DNA of 64,000 nucleotides from Cercospora beticola (GCF_033473495.1 NC_088943.1:786001-850000), one strand, 5' to 3'; counted from the stretch's first letter, positions 13,635 through 25,441 are shown. Made by a program: numbers and translations. The notes: generated by a model not told the origin, from the sequence alone.

Positions 13635-14064
13635 GACGAGACCGTTCACGACTGACGTCGGCGATCCAAGCGGATCCAGAATATGCAGAGTCGTCTTCTT
13701 ATCGTTTTGTTGTACGGTGTTCAAGGTGGCGCTGATGAGATCAGTGGAGAAGCCCGTGAGGTTGTTCCTTCTGACGAAGTTTGTAAAGAAAACGGCAGGC
13801 TCTGATAATGTCGGCCTGCCTTCAACAGTATAAACAGCAAGCGCGGCGCAGACAACGAGTGACGGCGGATGATTGAAAGTGAGTCAGTCAGGATGTGGTG
13901 GCTGAGGAGGTAGTGTTTGTCTGGTGCTGTGGCAAGCACAGGCGATGCTTTTCGTCATAGCCATCCCTGCCACGCTAGACCGGATCGCGGCATTGACCTG
14001 CATTAGTGCATAAACATGTGCACGTCTGCACAAATACTAGCGAGCTTCTCACAAGACATCAGCA
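13635..14064. promoter_or_regulatory. divergent promoter between NF-X1 and WD40-cyclophilin genes
   Basis: 430 bp shared by two genes reading outward, both connected with RNA or ubiquitin biology. No clear TATA box or known operator was seen. Confidence 0.4.
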
Positions 14065-15978
14065 ATGGCAGCAGAGGCGGACGACGTGCCGCAGGGCACC
14101 AAACGCTCGCACGATGAGAGCGAGCAGGATAACGGACAGACTCGACCGAACGACAACGAGGACAGCGATTCCGGCGACGACGACCTGGGCCCAGCTCTGC
14201 CCTCAGCCGATGCGCCCAAGAAGAAACGACGAAAACTGCCCTACGAGAGGCAGTATGTCGCGGCGCTGCCCTCTGCGACGCGATACTCTAAGTCGCTGAT
14301 GCACAAGGACCAGCTCGTCTTCTGCACTTTCACTCCGCAAACCGACTTTCTCATCACCACCTCAGTCGATGGCTTCGTGAAATTCTGGAAGAAGACTTCG
14401 GGCGGCATCGAATTTGTAAAAGAGTACAAGGCACATGAGGGAGAAATTCGAAGCGTCACTGTCAGCGCAGATGGGCGGAGCTATGCGACTGCGGGCGTGG
14501 ATAACACCATCAAGATCTTTGACGTGGCCACCTTCGACCTGCTGGCTATGCTCGAGCCGCAGAAGCCACCCAAGGCGGTATGTTTCGTGCATGGCCATGG
14601 AACGTCCTTTCCTCTGCTTGCTGTGTCGAACGAAGCGGATGGGGGTATTCACATCTATGACGGGCGAGGCGAAAACAGTGAGCCTATGCATACCATTGCA
14701 TCGCTCCATCGCAAACCTGTGCATATCATGACGTACAACAACGCCTATGATTGTGTGCTCTCAGCAGATGAGAGTGGCATGCTGGAGTACTGGCAGCCTT
14801 CTTCGCCGTTCGAAAAGCCGAGCAACGTATGGGAGATGAAGAGTTCCACCAACTTGTTCGAGTTCAAAAAGGCGAAGTCGGTTCCGTCTTCCATCACTGT
14901 TTCGCCCTCGGGTGAACAATTTGCGACATTCTCGTTCCCCGACCGGAAGGTGCGCATCTTCAACTTTGTCACTGGCAAACTGCACCGTTCCTACGACGAA
15001 AGCATTGCGACCATCAACGATATGCAGCAGGCCGGCACACTCAGCGCCACTCCATTAGACGCCATTGAATTCGGCCGTCGCATGGCTGTTGAGCGAGAAC
15101 TGGACACACCTGCTTTGCGACCTCGCGTCAACGTCATCTTCGACGAGAGCGGCCACTTCATTCTGTACGGAAGCATCCTCGGCACGAAAGTAATCAATAC
15201 CTTCTCAAATCGGCTTGTCAAGCTGTACGGTCGCGAGGAGCCTTTCCGCCCTCTCAACATGGCGCTATACCAAGGCCAACCCGACAAGAAGGCTTTCACG
15301 ACAGTGCAAATGGCCGCGTCCGAGAACCCCTTGCTGGCCGAAGCAGAAGCGCGAGACGCAATGCTGGTTAACACAGGTTCCGGCAAGGTGCGCTTCTACA
15401 TGTTTACCAACGATGACAGTGTTTCAAAGTCCGATCGTGACATTCACAACGAGAAACCGCGCAACTTGGTCGCGAACAAGCAGAAAGAGGAAGCGGAGCG
15501 TGAAGCCCGGATGGGTACCACTGCGACGATTCACACCACCATGGGTGACATCAGCATCCGTCTGTTCCCGCAACACGCGCCAAAGGCTGTGGAGAATTTT
15601 GCAACTCATTCCAAGAACAACTACTACAACGGCATTATATTCCATCGAGTGATCCGCAAGTTTATGATTCAGACTGGCGATCCACTTGGTGATGGAACAG
15701 GTGGCGAATCGATATGGGGAACAGAATTTGAGGATGAGTTCACTCCAGAGCTTCGACACGATAAGCCGTATATGGTGAGCATGGCGAATGCAGGGCCCAA
15801 GACGAATGCTTCACAGTTTTTCATCACGACCGAGCGTGCGCCGTGGCTGGATGACAAGCATACAATTTTCGGACGTGTGGTGAAGGGAATGGACGTTGTG
15901 CATATGATCGAGAACACAAAAGTCTGGAAGGAGAAGCCGGTGGATGACATCAAAATTGTCAACATCACCGTGGATTGA
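14065..15978 (+). CDS. PPWD1: WD40-repeat peptidyl-prolyl isomerase (PPWD1-like cyclophilin)
   Basis: 637 residues, single exon. An acidic Ser/Asp N-terminus with a KKKRRK nuclear-localisation-like stretch is followed by WD40 blades (about residues 75-400, for example DGFVKFW and DNTIKIFD). The last 150 residues (about 485-637) form a cyclophilin domain with FHRVI carrying the catalytic Arg, FMIQTGDP, and [12 protein letters not shown]. The order WD40 then cyclophilin is the PPWD1 architecture; in animals and plants PPWD1 is a component of late spliceosomes. It should isomerise Xaa-Pro bonds in splicing proteins. The first ATG, at 14065, fits the family start. Confidence 0.93.
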   Translation: MAAEADDVPQGTKRSHDESEQDNGQTRPNDNEDSDSGDDDLGPALPSADAPKKKRRKLPYERQYVAALPSATRYSKSLMHKDQLVFCTFTPQTDFLITTSVDGFVKFWKKTSGGIEFVKEYKAHEGEIRSVTVSADGRSYATAGVDNTIKIFDVATFDLLAMLEPQKPPKAVCFVHGHGTSFPLLAVSNEADGGIHIYDGRGENSEPMHTIASLHRKPVHIMTYNNAYDCVLSADESGMLEYWQPSSPFEKPSNVWEMKSSTNLFEFKKAKSVPSSITVSPSGEQFATFSFPDRKVRIFNFVTGKLHRSYDESIATINDMQQAGTLSATPLDAIEFGRRMAVERELDTPALRPRVNVIFDESGHFILYGSILGTKVINTFSNRLVKLYGREEPFRPLNMALYQGQPDKKAFTTVQMAASENPLLAEAEARDAMLVNTGSGKVRFYMFTNDDSVSKSDRDIHNEKPRNLVANKQKEEAEREARMGTTATIHTTMGDISIRLFPQHAPKAVENFATHSKNNYYNGIIFHRVIRKFMIQTGDPLGDGTGGESIWGTEFEDEFTPELRHDKPYMVSMANAGPKTNASQFFITTERAPWLDDKHTIFGRVVKGMDVVHMIENTKVWKEKPVDDIKIVNITVD

Positions 15979-16390
15979 AGCGTGAAAAGTATGATCTTTG
16001 GGCAATCGAAAAGGTTGCCGGCTTCATCGGCTGATTTTTGAGGATGCGCCGAACTATACCAGGAATACCGGGCCGAGCATGTGGTATCCTTGCGAAGAAG
16101 CCGGCACTGCACTGCGATAGCAATTTTGGTGACAACCAAAAAAATGCCATGGCGGACCGTGAACCTTCCAGCACGCAAAAGGACTTTCATCAATCTTCTA
16201 GAGAACTATCTTGGCGCCATGCAGCACGGTAGATTTCGGGCTTTGCTTGAGCGTATGCCACCGACTTTATTTACCAGCGTCCTTTTCATCGAGTGTGCCC
16301 AAAGAGGAAACTCGGCATCAGTATCGCCCTTTCATTCTTCCCTCTCACTCCAAGCTCCACACTTGTGCAAGCAAATATTACGCCCCAATC
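15979..16390 (+). promoter_or_regulatory. intergenic leader before uncharacterised gene
   Basis: 412 bp. The frame of the downstream gene is open back to about 16211 but has no ATG before 16391. A C/T-rich stretch at 16320-16360 is typical of a fungal transcription-start region. Confidence 0.3.
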
Positions 16391-17713
16391 ATGCCCGAGC
16401 TTGTCAAACGCCCGATGGTCCCAGAGCAAGCATCCTGCAAAGCAGAGCCAGCAGCTCCCGATTGCGATGGCGATGCTTGGCGTGTGCCAATTACTGTGCC
16501 TTACGAGAGTACGACAAGTTCAGAAATTCAAACTGCATCGACACCGCAACATGGCTCAGATTCCAAGCAATCACGATTCGGCTTCTTCCAGAACAGTTTA
16601 GTATTTCACGCCCGGCCAAAGAATGGCTCCATCTTGTCTGCCACCGCAGCCTATGCTCGGGATGCAGCACAGAGGAGTAGTGAGGAAACTTTGGTCAGCT
16701 TGATTTCTGATTCCTCGAGGAGTTCAGAACAACAGGCTGCGCGGGCAACGTCACTGGAGTACAGGAAGAGCTGCACGACTCGTCGCAGACGTCAGTTGTC
16801 CCCGTCATCAGTCTATTCGCGATCAACCAGCGCAGCCTTTGAGAATACGTTCGGAGGCCGTGTGGGAGGGGTAACTCAGGGGTACAGTAGACATGACAAT
16901 CAGTCCTACGCCAACCAATACATACAGCTGGTTGGATTAGAAACTGAGCGTTATGGCAGTGAGAATCCAGTCCGACCAAAAGACGATGGAGTGGCTGCGT
17001 TGCTCCCAAGCACCCCTGCGCCCGCCAGAGCCATGCCTGCAACTGAACCTCGAAGCCGGGGTGAAAGGCAAGCACGTCGGAGTACGAAGTACAAAGCTGA
17101 AAGTGGCGGCGATCTTGATCATAACACGGGCTCGAGCGATGTCGCACTGCCGTCCTCGATGTCAACAACGGATGAGGATGAGATCGCGTGGCTCGAATTC
17201 CGACTGGATCGATTACGGGAGGAGAACTTTCAGGCATTCGCTAGCGGATCTTCGATGGCGGTTAAAGAAATGGCCCAGCGACTGCAGTCGCTGACGGAGG
17301 CGGCTGAGCGTTTGAGAGACCTGAAACTCGTGACAGGATTGGCAGTGCGTGAACTGGAGGACAGGCACTCGCATGCAGAGGACTTGAGCGGGATGTCGCA
17401 TTTGCCTACTGTGTCGAGACTCCGTCGCGGAGGTGATCGTTCCGGCAAGAGTGCCATATCTGGCGATGCAGGCAATGATGTCGAAAAGGGCACAGATTTC
17501 AGTGTGACCGAGACACAGGCGGAGGAATCCGCAACTGAACGACAACCTAGAACGAGCAAGATCCCGGCTCCGACACAGATCACGAAGAAAAGATGCACCT
17601 TTGTGCCGACAAGAACAGCTGGAACTACGAGCAGCGACGTTGTGCCCCTAATACCAAAGCGCAATCCAAGACGACTGCTGAGGAGCAATGATGTGGTAGA
17701 GCTGGAGCGTTAG
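16391..17713 (+). CDS. uncharacterised low-complexity protein
   Basis: 440 residues from the first ATG, 16391. Ser/Thr/Arg-rich and mostly predicted to be disordered. The exception is an amphipathic Glu/Leu/Arg-rich segment around residues 265-325 (DEIAWLEFRLDRLREE, then an AERLRDLK run) that looks like a coiled coil. There is no signal peptide, membrane segment or enzyme motif. The C-terminus is basic (PKRNPRRLL). I do not recognise the family. The ORF is long and uses ordinary codons, so it is probably a real gene, likely with a scaffold-type or regulatory product. Confidence 0.6.
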   Translation: MPELVKRPMVPEQASCKAEPAAPDCDGDAWRVPITVPYESTTSSEIQTASTPQHGSDSKQSRFGFFQNSLVFHARPKNGSILSATAAYARDAAQRSSEETLVSLISDSSRSSEQQAARATSLEYRKSCTTRRRRQLSPSSVYSRSTSAAFENTFGGRVGGVTQGYSRHDNQSYANQYIQLVGLETERYGSENPVRPKDDGVAALLPSTPAPARAMPATEPRSRGERQARRSTKYKAESGGDLDHNTGSSDVALPSSMSTTDEDEIAWLEFRLDRLREENFQAFASGSSMAVKEMAQRLQSLTEAAERLRDLKLVTGLAVRELEDRHSHAEDLSGMSHLPTVSRLRRGGDRSGKSAISGDAGNDVEKGTDFSVTETQAEESATERQPRTSKIPAPTQITKKRCTFVPTRTAGTTSSDVVPLIPKRNPRRLLRSNDVVELER

Positions 17714-18159
17714 TCGTCAGATACCGCTACGTTTAACGAAGCGCCACGTCTAACTGTTGGTATTGGTGATGTACTGCTTCTGCATGCGAAGTCATTGATA
17801 GAAGCGACATGAATCCCAATCTCGAAAACCGCTCTGTAGCACAATCATGCTGGTTCGTCAAGTCAGGGAGCAGAGCCTTTCATCCTTGTTCGGAGAAAGA
17901 TAGCTCCTAATGCGAAATGTACTGATGCTTTTCAAACAGGTCTTTGCGGCATCATCTAGATCGGGCTTCAGCGAAGAGGCGGTGGAAACTGCCGAAAATG
18001 AAGGCGGCAGAATGAAGAGCGGTGAAGTCACAAGCAGAAAGAAATGCAGCGCACCAAGCAAAAGCCAAGGTGCCACCGCGCGAGGTACGTCCTGCCATTC
18101 AACTCACGCACGGGATCAAGTTCATACTCAGCGACGCGCCAACAAAGACACATGCTGCC
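17714..18159. other. intergenic, nothing recognised
   Basis: 446 bp between two plus-strand uncharacterised genes. Short ORFs only; the last 140 bp stay open in the frame of the next gene and could be part of its first exon. Confidence 0.3.
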
Positions 18160-20308
18160 ATGTCCAAGAAGTCGCGCCACAGCAAGTCAAGCGAAACCAA
18201 AGCCAACCCTCGTGAGGTACTTGAACTCTCCCAGCACTCACAGTAGCTCTCCCTTCGAAGCACAGGACGAGGCGGATGAGATCGACACGCGAAGAAAGAC
18301 TAAGACAAGAAAGCATGCGGCACCAAAGCCCGCGAAGCGACAACAAACAAGTCCTGATCATGTGGAATCTGGAGAAACTGCGCAGAACAGAAAAAGTTCT
18401 GGGAAAGCTAGATCGTGCACGCTGCGGTCACAGACGATCAAAAGATATGCAAACATTACAACAAAGACGATTGCACTTGTGCTTATCGACAACAGAAGTG
18501 GTTCAAAGAACTACCATCGGCAGCACAGCATGCATGGATGTCAAGCATGAATCTGTTCCTGGGCACGTCATACCTTAATGGCACGCCAAATGAAGTTTGT
18601 CCTTTCGGTCCGGAGCACGAAGACGACTGGGCCATTGCTGCCAATCACGCCATGGCATACTACAAGGAGTACGAACACGCTCACGCCAGTTGGGAATGCA
18701 AAGCTGCATTGCCAGAGGACCAGAACTTCATGGACATGTGCGCATTGCGCTCATACGAGGCTATTCAAAAACTAGGCTATCTCGGCTCATTCAACTCCGC
18801 CCACGTAACGAAGTGGCTCGAACAGGCTGGTTGCCTGGACGAGATATGTTATGGCACCACTCACAGATAATTTCCAAAATTGGAACAAAGGTCCAAGAAA
18901 CAAGGCCTACGGCGCCATCAATGGCTTGACAGTCGTGTTTACCCCCGGGTACAAATGTCCGCGGCCGGGCTGTGGCTCTTGCCATTTCATTTTCAAGCCC
19001 CGATTCCTGTTACAGACGTGGCTAGGAAGGATCACAGCCGCAAAGTGTCGGGAATACATGGCAGAAGGTCTTCACAACTCGCATCTGGACAGCGAGACAA
19101 AATGTATTGACCCGATGCACGCACTCTACGAGACGACAAAGCTGAACATTCAGCAGGTGACGTGCACGAAGTCGAAGAAATGCTCAGGACACCTCGGCAG
19201 CCCTGCATGCCTTCTCGAGTATGCTGGAGTCGACAACGCACACTTCGACCAATGCCATCACGAGATGGTCAAAGCGCACGCAGCACATATGCTTCAGCCT
19301 CACGAGTGCCCAGAAGAAGGATGCAGTGCCTGCTTCACTTGGCCAGAGATGTTCTACCACTTCCTGGGCGAGCACTTTCCAACACTGTCGAAAGTGCTTT
19401 GCGAGGGTGGATATCACATTCCGTGGCCAAATGAGAATGAGGGATGCAAGTTCCATTGGCACTTTAACTTCAGGTCTTGCCTCTCACCTATGGGCAAAGG
19501 CGACTTGGGAAGCAGATATCTCAAAGCTGAAAGGATTCTGCACTTCGCATTGTATTTTTTCTTCAAGGACGCGCATGGTGAATACGGTGGCGGCTGGAAC
19601 AAGAACTTGACGATAAGCCAGGAGAGGAATCACGAATTCCTCCGCGTGCCGATGCAATGGTATCCGTCGGCTTACGACTGCAATACAATACCTAACGTAG
19701 ACGGACTACATGCGTACTTTGAGAGAACGCTTCTCGGCATCAAGGTACTGTCGGAACTGGAGGCAATGTTCTCCAACATGAACTTTGTGGATCAGGGGGA
19801 GTTGACCACAATCTCCAGACGGAAGAAGGAACATTTTGCCACGCAAATCCGCAGAGAAACAGCGAAATTATCTGATGGCAATTCGGATGATCCATCAGGT
19901 GCGGACGGTGAAGACGAAACGCAACCCGCAGAGCACGAGTCCATAGCAAGTGACGAAGATGCCGACATGGAAACAGAAACGCTACAAGGAATCAACGGAG
20001 AGCAGTACCACGAGGGTGTCGAATATGAGGGAGAAGGTCATGACGCGAACGGACAAGACAACGCCAGCGAAGGAGACGAGAGCAGCGACATTGGGTCACA
20101 AGAAGCGAACGACGAAGATCACGAGCTCTCTCCCTTGCAAGAACGAGCAGACAAAGTCGCAGAACGTGACGAAGACTTTATCGTCGAAGATGATGAAGGA
20201 GGCGACAGGTCAGACGGGCATGTTCAAGAAGATGAAGGGGAAGAAGCCATGGAAGCTGAATGTAGCAACCGAGGTGCGAACATAGACAAGAACGGCCAAC
20301 ATAGATGA
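18160..20308 (+). CDS. uncharacterised Cys/His-rich protein with acidic tail; exon model unresolved
   Basis: Three coding-looking blocks in series. Block 1 starts at ATG 18160 (basic, MSKKSRH) and can splice at GTACTT 18217 to the CACAG ending at 18265. Block 2 is the frame seen at about 18434-18820 (contains CKHYNKDDC and many Trp/Cys). Block 3 is the frame 18851-20308, with CPRPGCGSC, a C2H2-like finger CPEEGC...H-x4-H, and a long Asp/Glu/Gly/Ser tail after about 19850. Blocks 1 and 2 can be joined by a weak intron, 18351-18433. Blocks 2 and 3 differ by one frame and no normal-size intron fits: the only phase-correct options I found are a 37-nt intron with donor GTTGCC or a 100-nt intron ending AAG. 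A frameshift is an alternative. Family not recognised; the fingers suggest nucleic-acid or protein binding. Confidence 0.45.
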
Positions 20309-20851
20309 ACAGCTCAGATCGAGTAGCTCAAGCCAGTCACAGCGTTTACGTGCGAGAGCACGCCCAGCTCACGAAGCTGGCTACGGCCGAACAATGCGTC
20401 TTCAATTTCGCTCGAGACATAGCCGCAGATACAGGTTGCTCTGAACAGAGCGGAAGGCCTCTACTTCTTCGTCTAGCCCTGGAACGAAAGTGTGCCGCAT
20501 ATTCGAATATGAGTAACAAATGTATGCTATTCACTTACATCTGGCGGTCCGGCGATTAAGCTTTGGTTGCAAAAGCTTGGCAACATGAGTCTGTCGTCCT
20601 CAATTCGAGAGTTTTCGCGGTATTGGCTATGCTGCCTCATGATATTTCTGCATACATTCTACTGGCCTCGCCGCCCTCCATAGCTTCGATGGCATGATTA
20701 GGATAGAATTGTAAAAATTGACAACAGCAGTTTTCCGGAGAAATTATCACCAGAACCCAGCTCTGCTTCCAGCTAGCAGACCAAGCGCTGCGATCGAACA
20801 ATCCTGAAGCTGTACGATCTTCGAAAAGACAGAGAAAGTGCCGGCAAAACT
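20309..20851. other. intergenic, nothing recognised
   Basis: 543 bp, moderately AT-rich toward 20640-20740. No gene or repeat seen. It should contain the promoter of the small coiled-coil gene at 20852. Confidence 0.3.
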
Positions 20852-21498
20852 ATGACTCCGAATTCGTTCGAACTTCAGTGGCACCAAGCCGAAAGAATGT
20901 CCCCTGCACTCATCGAGGCTCGAGACGGAGATGATTCCCTGCCCCTCTCCACCATCGTTGAGAGCCCTCATTACCTTCTCCGCCGTCTCCTCACCACTCG
21001 TGGCTGCATTATAGAGCTGATCAACTCTCACTGGGAACACCTCGAGGCGAAGACCGGCCTAGTCCGACTCCCTGGCTTCGCTTCCACCGACACGATCTAC
21101 GGCATCGGAGGTCGAGCCACCATTTCCGCCCATGCGAAGATCCAACTGAAGCGGCAGGATCTTACGGAGAAAATTTGCACTTATTCCAGGCGAATTACTT
21201 TCGGCATTGGAAGGAGAAGGAATTTGAGCGTGAGACTCTGGGGGAGATCGTAGAGTTGGAGAAGGTTTTGGAGGATATAAATGTGGAGATTGATAGGCTG
21301 AGGGAGAGGCTCGCTCGCGAGATGCCGGAGTGGAGTAAGGCCAGGTGGGTCGCTATCGTTGCTTCTGCGAGGGAAAGAGTGGCGATGGTATCGGAGGTGA
21401 CTACGGTGGTCAAAGAGGCGGAATCGCTGGACTGTAGCGCTCAGAGATGGGCCGCTATTGCAGATGATGCGAAGGGAAAGGTTGACAGAGGTGATTAG
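20852..21498 (+). CDS. small coiled-coil protein, uncharacterised
   Basis: Two exons: 20852-21110 and 21158-21498, with a 47-nt intron (GTCGAG donor, CAG acceptor) that restores the frame exactly; 199 residues. The C-terminal half is rich in Glu, Lys, Arg and Leu with heptad-like spacing (LEKVLEDINVEIDRLRERL), typical of a coiled coil. No signal peptide or known motif. Without the intron the first frame stops inside a basic nonsense-looking tail, which supports splicing. The stop codon (21496-21498) is 1 bp from the stop of the convergent F-box gene, so the two transcripts must overlap at their 3' ends. Confidence 0.55.
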
Positions 21499-21499
21499 G

Positions 21500-23080
21500 C
21501 TATGGCGAGTGCCGCCAGATCTGTTCCGGTGCAAGGCGACCACTCAGGCACGCTTCTCCACCATAGCCTGGTGGGCCGAAACGATTCTCCAGATCTCGCA
21601 GCCATGAACGCTTTGGTGATTCTGGGAGCTCAGAGCCTTTGTAGTGGGAGTACTCAATCTGCTTGGAAGCTGCTATTTCATCATTTCTTCCAGCGGCGCG
21701 GCAGTCAGTTGGGTCGGTTGAGTCGCTTCTAAAACGAGCTTTCAATCCCGCGTAGTACCCACGTTGTTCGTCACATGCGTCGCGTATTGCATATGGTGCC
21801 TTGAAATGCAGTGTTTTAGGTCCGAACAGACTGTCGAGGTAAACTTCTTCCATTGTTGCCGTACAATGATTCAAAACAGTGTTCCAGTGCCCTCCTTTAT
21901 ACATTCTCATGCAGCGGAGCGTGATATCGCGAAGTTGGGGTAAGCTGCGTAGTATTTCGAGCAAGTGGTCCTCTGAGGTGTCGAAGCCTTCCAGAGTTAA
22001 CTTCTCGACCGTCTGCAAATTCGATCGTTGCAAGGCACTCAGTATCCCCTTTGATTGTGCTTGCGATATAACGGGGCTCCTATGATCCAGCTTAAAGTGG
22101 GAGACTTCCAGGCATTTCAAGCGGCGGCATTTGCGAAGCATTTCGCTGAGGCCCCCGAAGTTTTGCTCGTCGCTCGCTTCGCACAGCTTTGCTCCTACTG
22201 TGCGCCAAGTTGCATGCGGGTCCCATTCAGCATCGAAGCTGAAATCATGCAGATCCATAGGGTCCGTATTGCTTGAAAGGATGATTTTGTCGGAAATGCT
22301 CATTGAGAGGCTTTCAAGATTGCCCAGAAATGTGTCGAGGTAGCCGGAATTGTGGGCGAGGTTCGAGAACTTGTCGCAGGCTATACTACATCTGAGCATA
22401 CGACTGTTGTTGAAGAGATTCAAGTGTCGAGCTTGGAGTCCACTGGTATCCAAGGATGCGAATATTGAGGCCAATGCGACATCTGCAGCGGTCCATATGT
22501 GCTTCCAGCCGCCTCCATATAGAGGCATAAGAGGTTTGCCTTCGGGGGCTCGGTACACTGCAACCTCTGCCGTTATTGTGTAGAGTTTGCAATCCAGAGT
22601 TTTCAGCATGCCAAAGGCCCGACTGAGCAACGCAATATGCCCGCCTCGGTTGACGAACTCAGTATGCTGGTGTCGTTGCAGTCGGAGTATGTCAAGATCA
22701 AGGCCAGTCTGCATCAAGTCCTTATATCCGAGCGAGATCGAATCAATTTTGTCGAACTCGCCGTCAGCATAAAATACCGGAGCCTTCGTGGCCTTGTACT
22801 TGACATCGTTTTCAAGCTCCAGCGGGTTGTACACCGGAGCAATGACTGTAAGGTGTCGCAGCAGATGCGCCAAACCACCTCCGGATACAAAAGCTACGAA
22901 TCTCTTCAAATGCCAGTCAGTGAGCTCGAGATGATGAGTGTGGAAATTGCGTTCATAGTGTTCTGGTGTTGCCGTAGACGCCAACGTGCGACTTGTCAGG
23001 CGGAGGGACGCGATGTCATGCAATGGGAGCTCGACCACAATTTGGTCTACAAGCTCAGGTGGAAGAGCCTCGAGCGACAT
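21500..23080 (-). CDS. F-box protein
   Basis: 526 residues from ATG 23080; the frame extends a little further 5' without an ATG. The N-terminus is an F-box (about residues 3-45: LPPELVDQIVVELPLHDIASLRLTSRTL), which binds Skp1 in SCF ubiquitin ligases. The rest has loosely repeated Leu-rich segments (CLEVSHFKL, VEKLTLEGF, LRDITLRCMRMY) resembling degenerate leucine-rich repeats, the usual substrate-binding part in this type of fungal F-box protein. The substrate is unknown. No intron is needed. Confidence 0.85.
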   Translation of the reverse strand: MSLEALPPELVDQIVVELPLHDIASLRLTSRTLASTATPEHYERNFHTHHLELTDWHLKRFVAFVSGGGLAHLLRHLTVIAPVYNPLELENDVKYKATKAPVFYADGEFDKIDSISLGYKDLMQTGLDLDILRLQRHQHTEFVNRGGHIALLSRAFGMLKTLDCKLYTITAEVAVYRAPEGKPLMPLYGGGWKHIWTAADVALASIFASLDTSGLQARHLNLFNNSRMLRCSIACDKFSNLAHNSGYLDTFLGNLESLSMSISDKIILSSNTDPMDLHDFSFDAEWDPHATWRTVGAKLCEASDEQNFGGLSEMLRKCRRLKCLEVSHFKLDHRSPVISQAQSKGILSALQRSNLQTVEKLTLEGFDTSEDHLLEILRSLPQLRDITLRCMRMYKGGHWNTVLNHCTATMEEVYLDSLFGPKTLHFKAPYAIRDACDEQRGYYAGLKARFRSDSTDPTDCRAAGRNDEIAASKQIEYSHYKGSELPESPKRSWLRDLENRFGPPGYGGEACLSGRLAPEQIWRHSP

Positions 23081-23481
23081 GTCGCTGCCAACGTGATTGT
23101 AAGTGTGATTAATGACAAGATTATCACAGTTCACGACGAAGCGGGGCCACTGCCAGGATCTGGCTGGTCAAGTTGCTGATGCAACCTGATCGCAGCTGTC
23201 GCCAGAAATCTCGGCCGCACAGTGCTGGTCAGTGCTTGATCTGGCGTGCGGTTGTGTCGCTATGCGCATTCTCATCTCGAGCGTTGCATAGACTGCAAGA
23301 CCATTGTACGACGCGAGGCGAGTCAGGGGAAGTCTTCCCGTAGGTTGTTGCCTCATTTTGGCCTGATCTCTTATCGATAGCATCACAGCGGAAGGTACGC
23401 CGAAAGGACTTCGAAAAGTTCAAGAGAAGCAGAGCACTCGAACACAATTGACACCTGTGAACAACCCACATATTCCTCACC
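23081..23481. promoter_or_regulatory. divergent promoter between F-box and RSA4 genes
   Basis: 401 bp between two outward-reading genes. No recognisable site; short ORFs only. Confidence 0.35.
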
Positions 23482-25092
23482 ATGTCGACCGTCTTACCAC
23501 CTCCTTCAAAGCGGCAAAAGACTGCTGCGGCCACGAAAGCACGCGAACCCTTAAACACAACTCCCGAAACGATTCCAGATGCACAGCAGCGCATACAATT
23601 CCTTGATGCAGATACTGGCGCGCCGGCGAGCGAGCCCGTGTTCGTGCAACTATCACAATTATCACCAAAGAACCTCTCGTTACTACTAAATACTCTTCTC
23701 GGGCACACAAATCCGGATGATCGCCTACCATACCGGTTTTACAATCCATACAGCGATGGCAGCGCCGAGTTCTCACAAGAGGAGGTAATCAGGAAGTATT
23801 TGGACGGAACGGCCACAACTGAGTTGGCCTTGAATATACCTTTCCGAGCAGAAGCTGTGTTCAAGGTCAAGCCTGTCACAAGATGCTCAGCCAGCATCAG
23901 TGGACACGGCGAGTCGATATTAAGTGCAGCTTTCAATCCAGCGACGTCGTCATGGCTGGCAACAGGGTCGGGAGACAAGACAGCGCGAATTTGGGATTGT
24001 GATACTGGTACGCCGAAACATACTCTAAAAGGGCATACGGGATGGGTGCTCGTGGTGGCATGGTCGCCGGACGAGGGACTGTTGGCGACAGGGAGTTACG
24101 ATAATACAGTGCGACTGTGGGATCCGAAGAAGGGCACACAACTCGGCGGACCACTGAAAGGGCACACGAAGCCAGTTCTGAGCATAGCGTGGCAACCGTA
24201 CCACAGTCGCGATCCTGGGCGCCCTCTGCTGGCTTCAGCATCGCAGGATTTCACAGTACGGGTATGGGATGCAGTGAGCGGGCACACGGATAAGGCGCTC
24301 ACTGGGCACAAAGGGCATGTCACATGCGTGAAATGGGGAGGTACAGGATGGATCTACACGAGTTCGCGAGACAAGACAGTGAAAATCTGGGATGCTGACA
24401 AAGGGACATTGGTCCACACTATCAATGCACACGCTCACTGGGTGAATCATCTTGCGCTCTCGACCGATTTCGTACTTCGCACGGGTTACTTCGATCACAA
24501 GGGCAGCAAAGAGGTACCGGAGACGGTCGAAGGCAAGCGGCAGAAAGCGAAGCAGCGATTTGATGCCGTGATTGCAGGCACCGGTAAGTGATTTGCGCTG
24601 TCTCAACAGTTGTTTGAAGTGAGAATGCTGACATTGCGATTTTTTTTCGCAGGTTCAGAACGCCTTGTGACGGTGAGCGACGACATGACCATGTTCTTGT
24701 TCGATCCATCACAATCTACGAAACCGATACAGAGAATGCACGGCCACCAGAAAGCGATCAATCATGTTACCTTCTCCGCTGATGGGGTTTTGATTGCCAG
24801 CGCAGGCTTTGACAATCATGTCAAGCTATGGCAGGCGAAGGATGGCAAGTTCATCACCACGCTCAGAGGTCACGTTGGGCCTGTGTTCCAGACAGCCTTC
24901 TCGCCAGATTCCAGGCTATTAGTCAGCGCCAGTGCCGATACGACATTGAAGGCATGGAATGTGAGAGAAGGCAAGCTGGCGGAGAATCTGCCTGGTCATC
25001 AAGACAGAGTGTTCGCGGTGGACTGGAGTCCAGATGGCGAGCGCGTTGGCAGCGGCGGCGAGGACAAAGCCGTGCGCATCTGGAGACACTAG
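23482..25092 (+). CDS. RSA4: ribosome assembly WD40 protein Rsa4 (NLE1 homologue)
   Basis: 513 residues from two exons, 23482-24583 and 24653-25092, with a 69-nt intron (GTAAGT, GCTGAC branch, pyrimidine tract, CAG). The N-terminal region (about residues 35-95, IQFLDADTG to YRFYNPY) is the NLE/ubiquitin-like domain that in yeast is gripped by the MIDAS domain of the Rea1 ATPase. It is followed by about eight WD40 blades (GSGDKTARIWD, GSYDNTVRLWD, SASQDFTVRVWD, SSRDKTVKIWD and others), ending in GGEDKAVRIWRH. Family role: release of assembly factors from pre-60S ribosomes in the nucleus. Length is close to yeast Rsa4 (about 515). Confidence 0.94.
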
Positions 25093-25441
25093 TCACCATC
25101 TTTACAGATTGCGACGTTGACGCAAGAGAGTCTCTGTCCGCAGATGACTTGCCAGAGGGCGGCTTGTATGAGTGAGCTGCGGGACGACCTCTCGGCATCG
25201 CCTCAGGATTAGCGGTGCACACAATGGCGGATGTGGGAGACATGATAGTCCGTCGGCCATGTCGTGGGCGTATTGCCATTGTAGTAGCGACCTACGAGTC
25301 CGCACTTTCCTTCTCGTGACTTGCAGACGCAATGGGAAGTCGCGACTGCCTCAGAGGTCGACCAGGCAAGTGGCAAATCTCATTCTCTACCATCATTCCT
25401 CACACCTGCTCTCCTCAACACACACATCCTCACATCCTACA
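25093..25441 (+). promoter_or_regulatory. short intergenic region before MSH4
   Basis: 349 bp. The MSH4 frame is open back to 25172, but the sequence there does not look like MutS. C/T-rich runs at 25380-25435 fit a transcription-start region. Confidence 0.35.

Noticed and set aside
9925..13833. Many plus-strand ORFs opposite the NF-X1 gene, some above 100 codons
   Set aside because: They are shadows of the long minus-strand frame and show no domain of their own.
25172..25441. 90-residue upstream extension of the MSH4 frame
   Set aside because: It has no MutS similarity and lies in promoter-like C/T-rich DNA; the ATG at 25442 gives the family-like protein.
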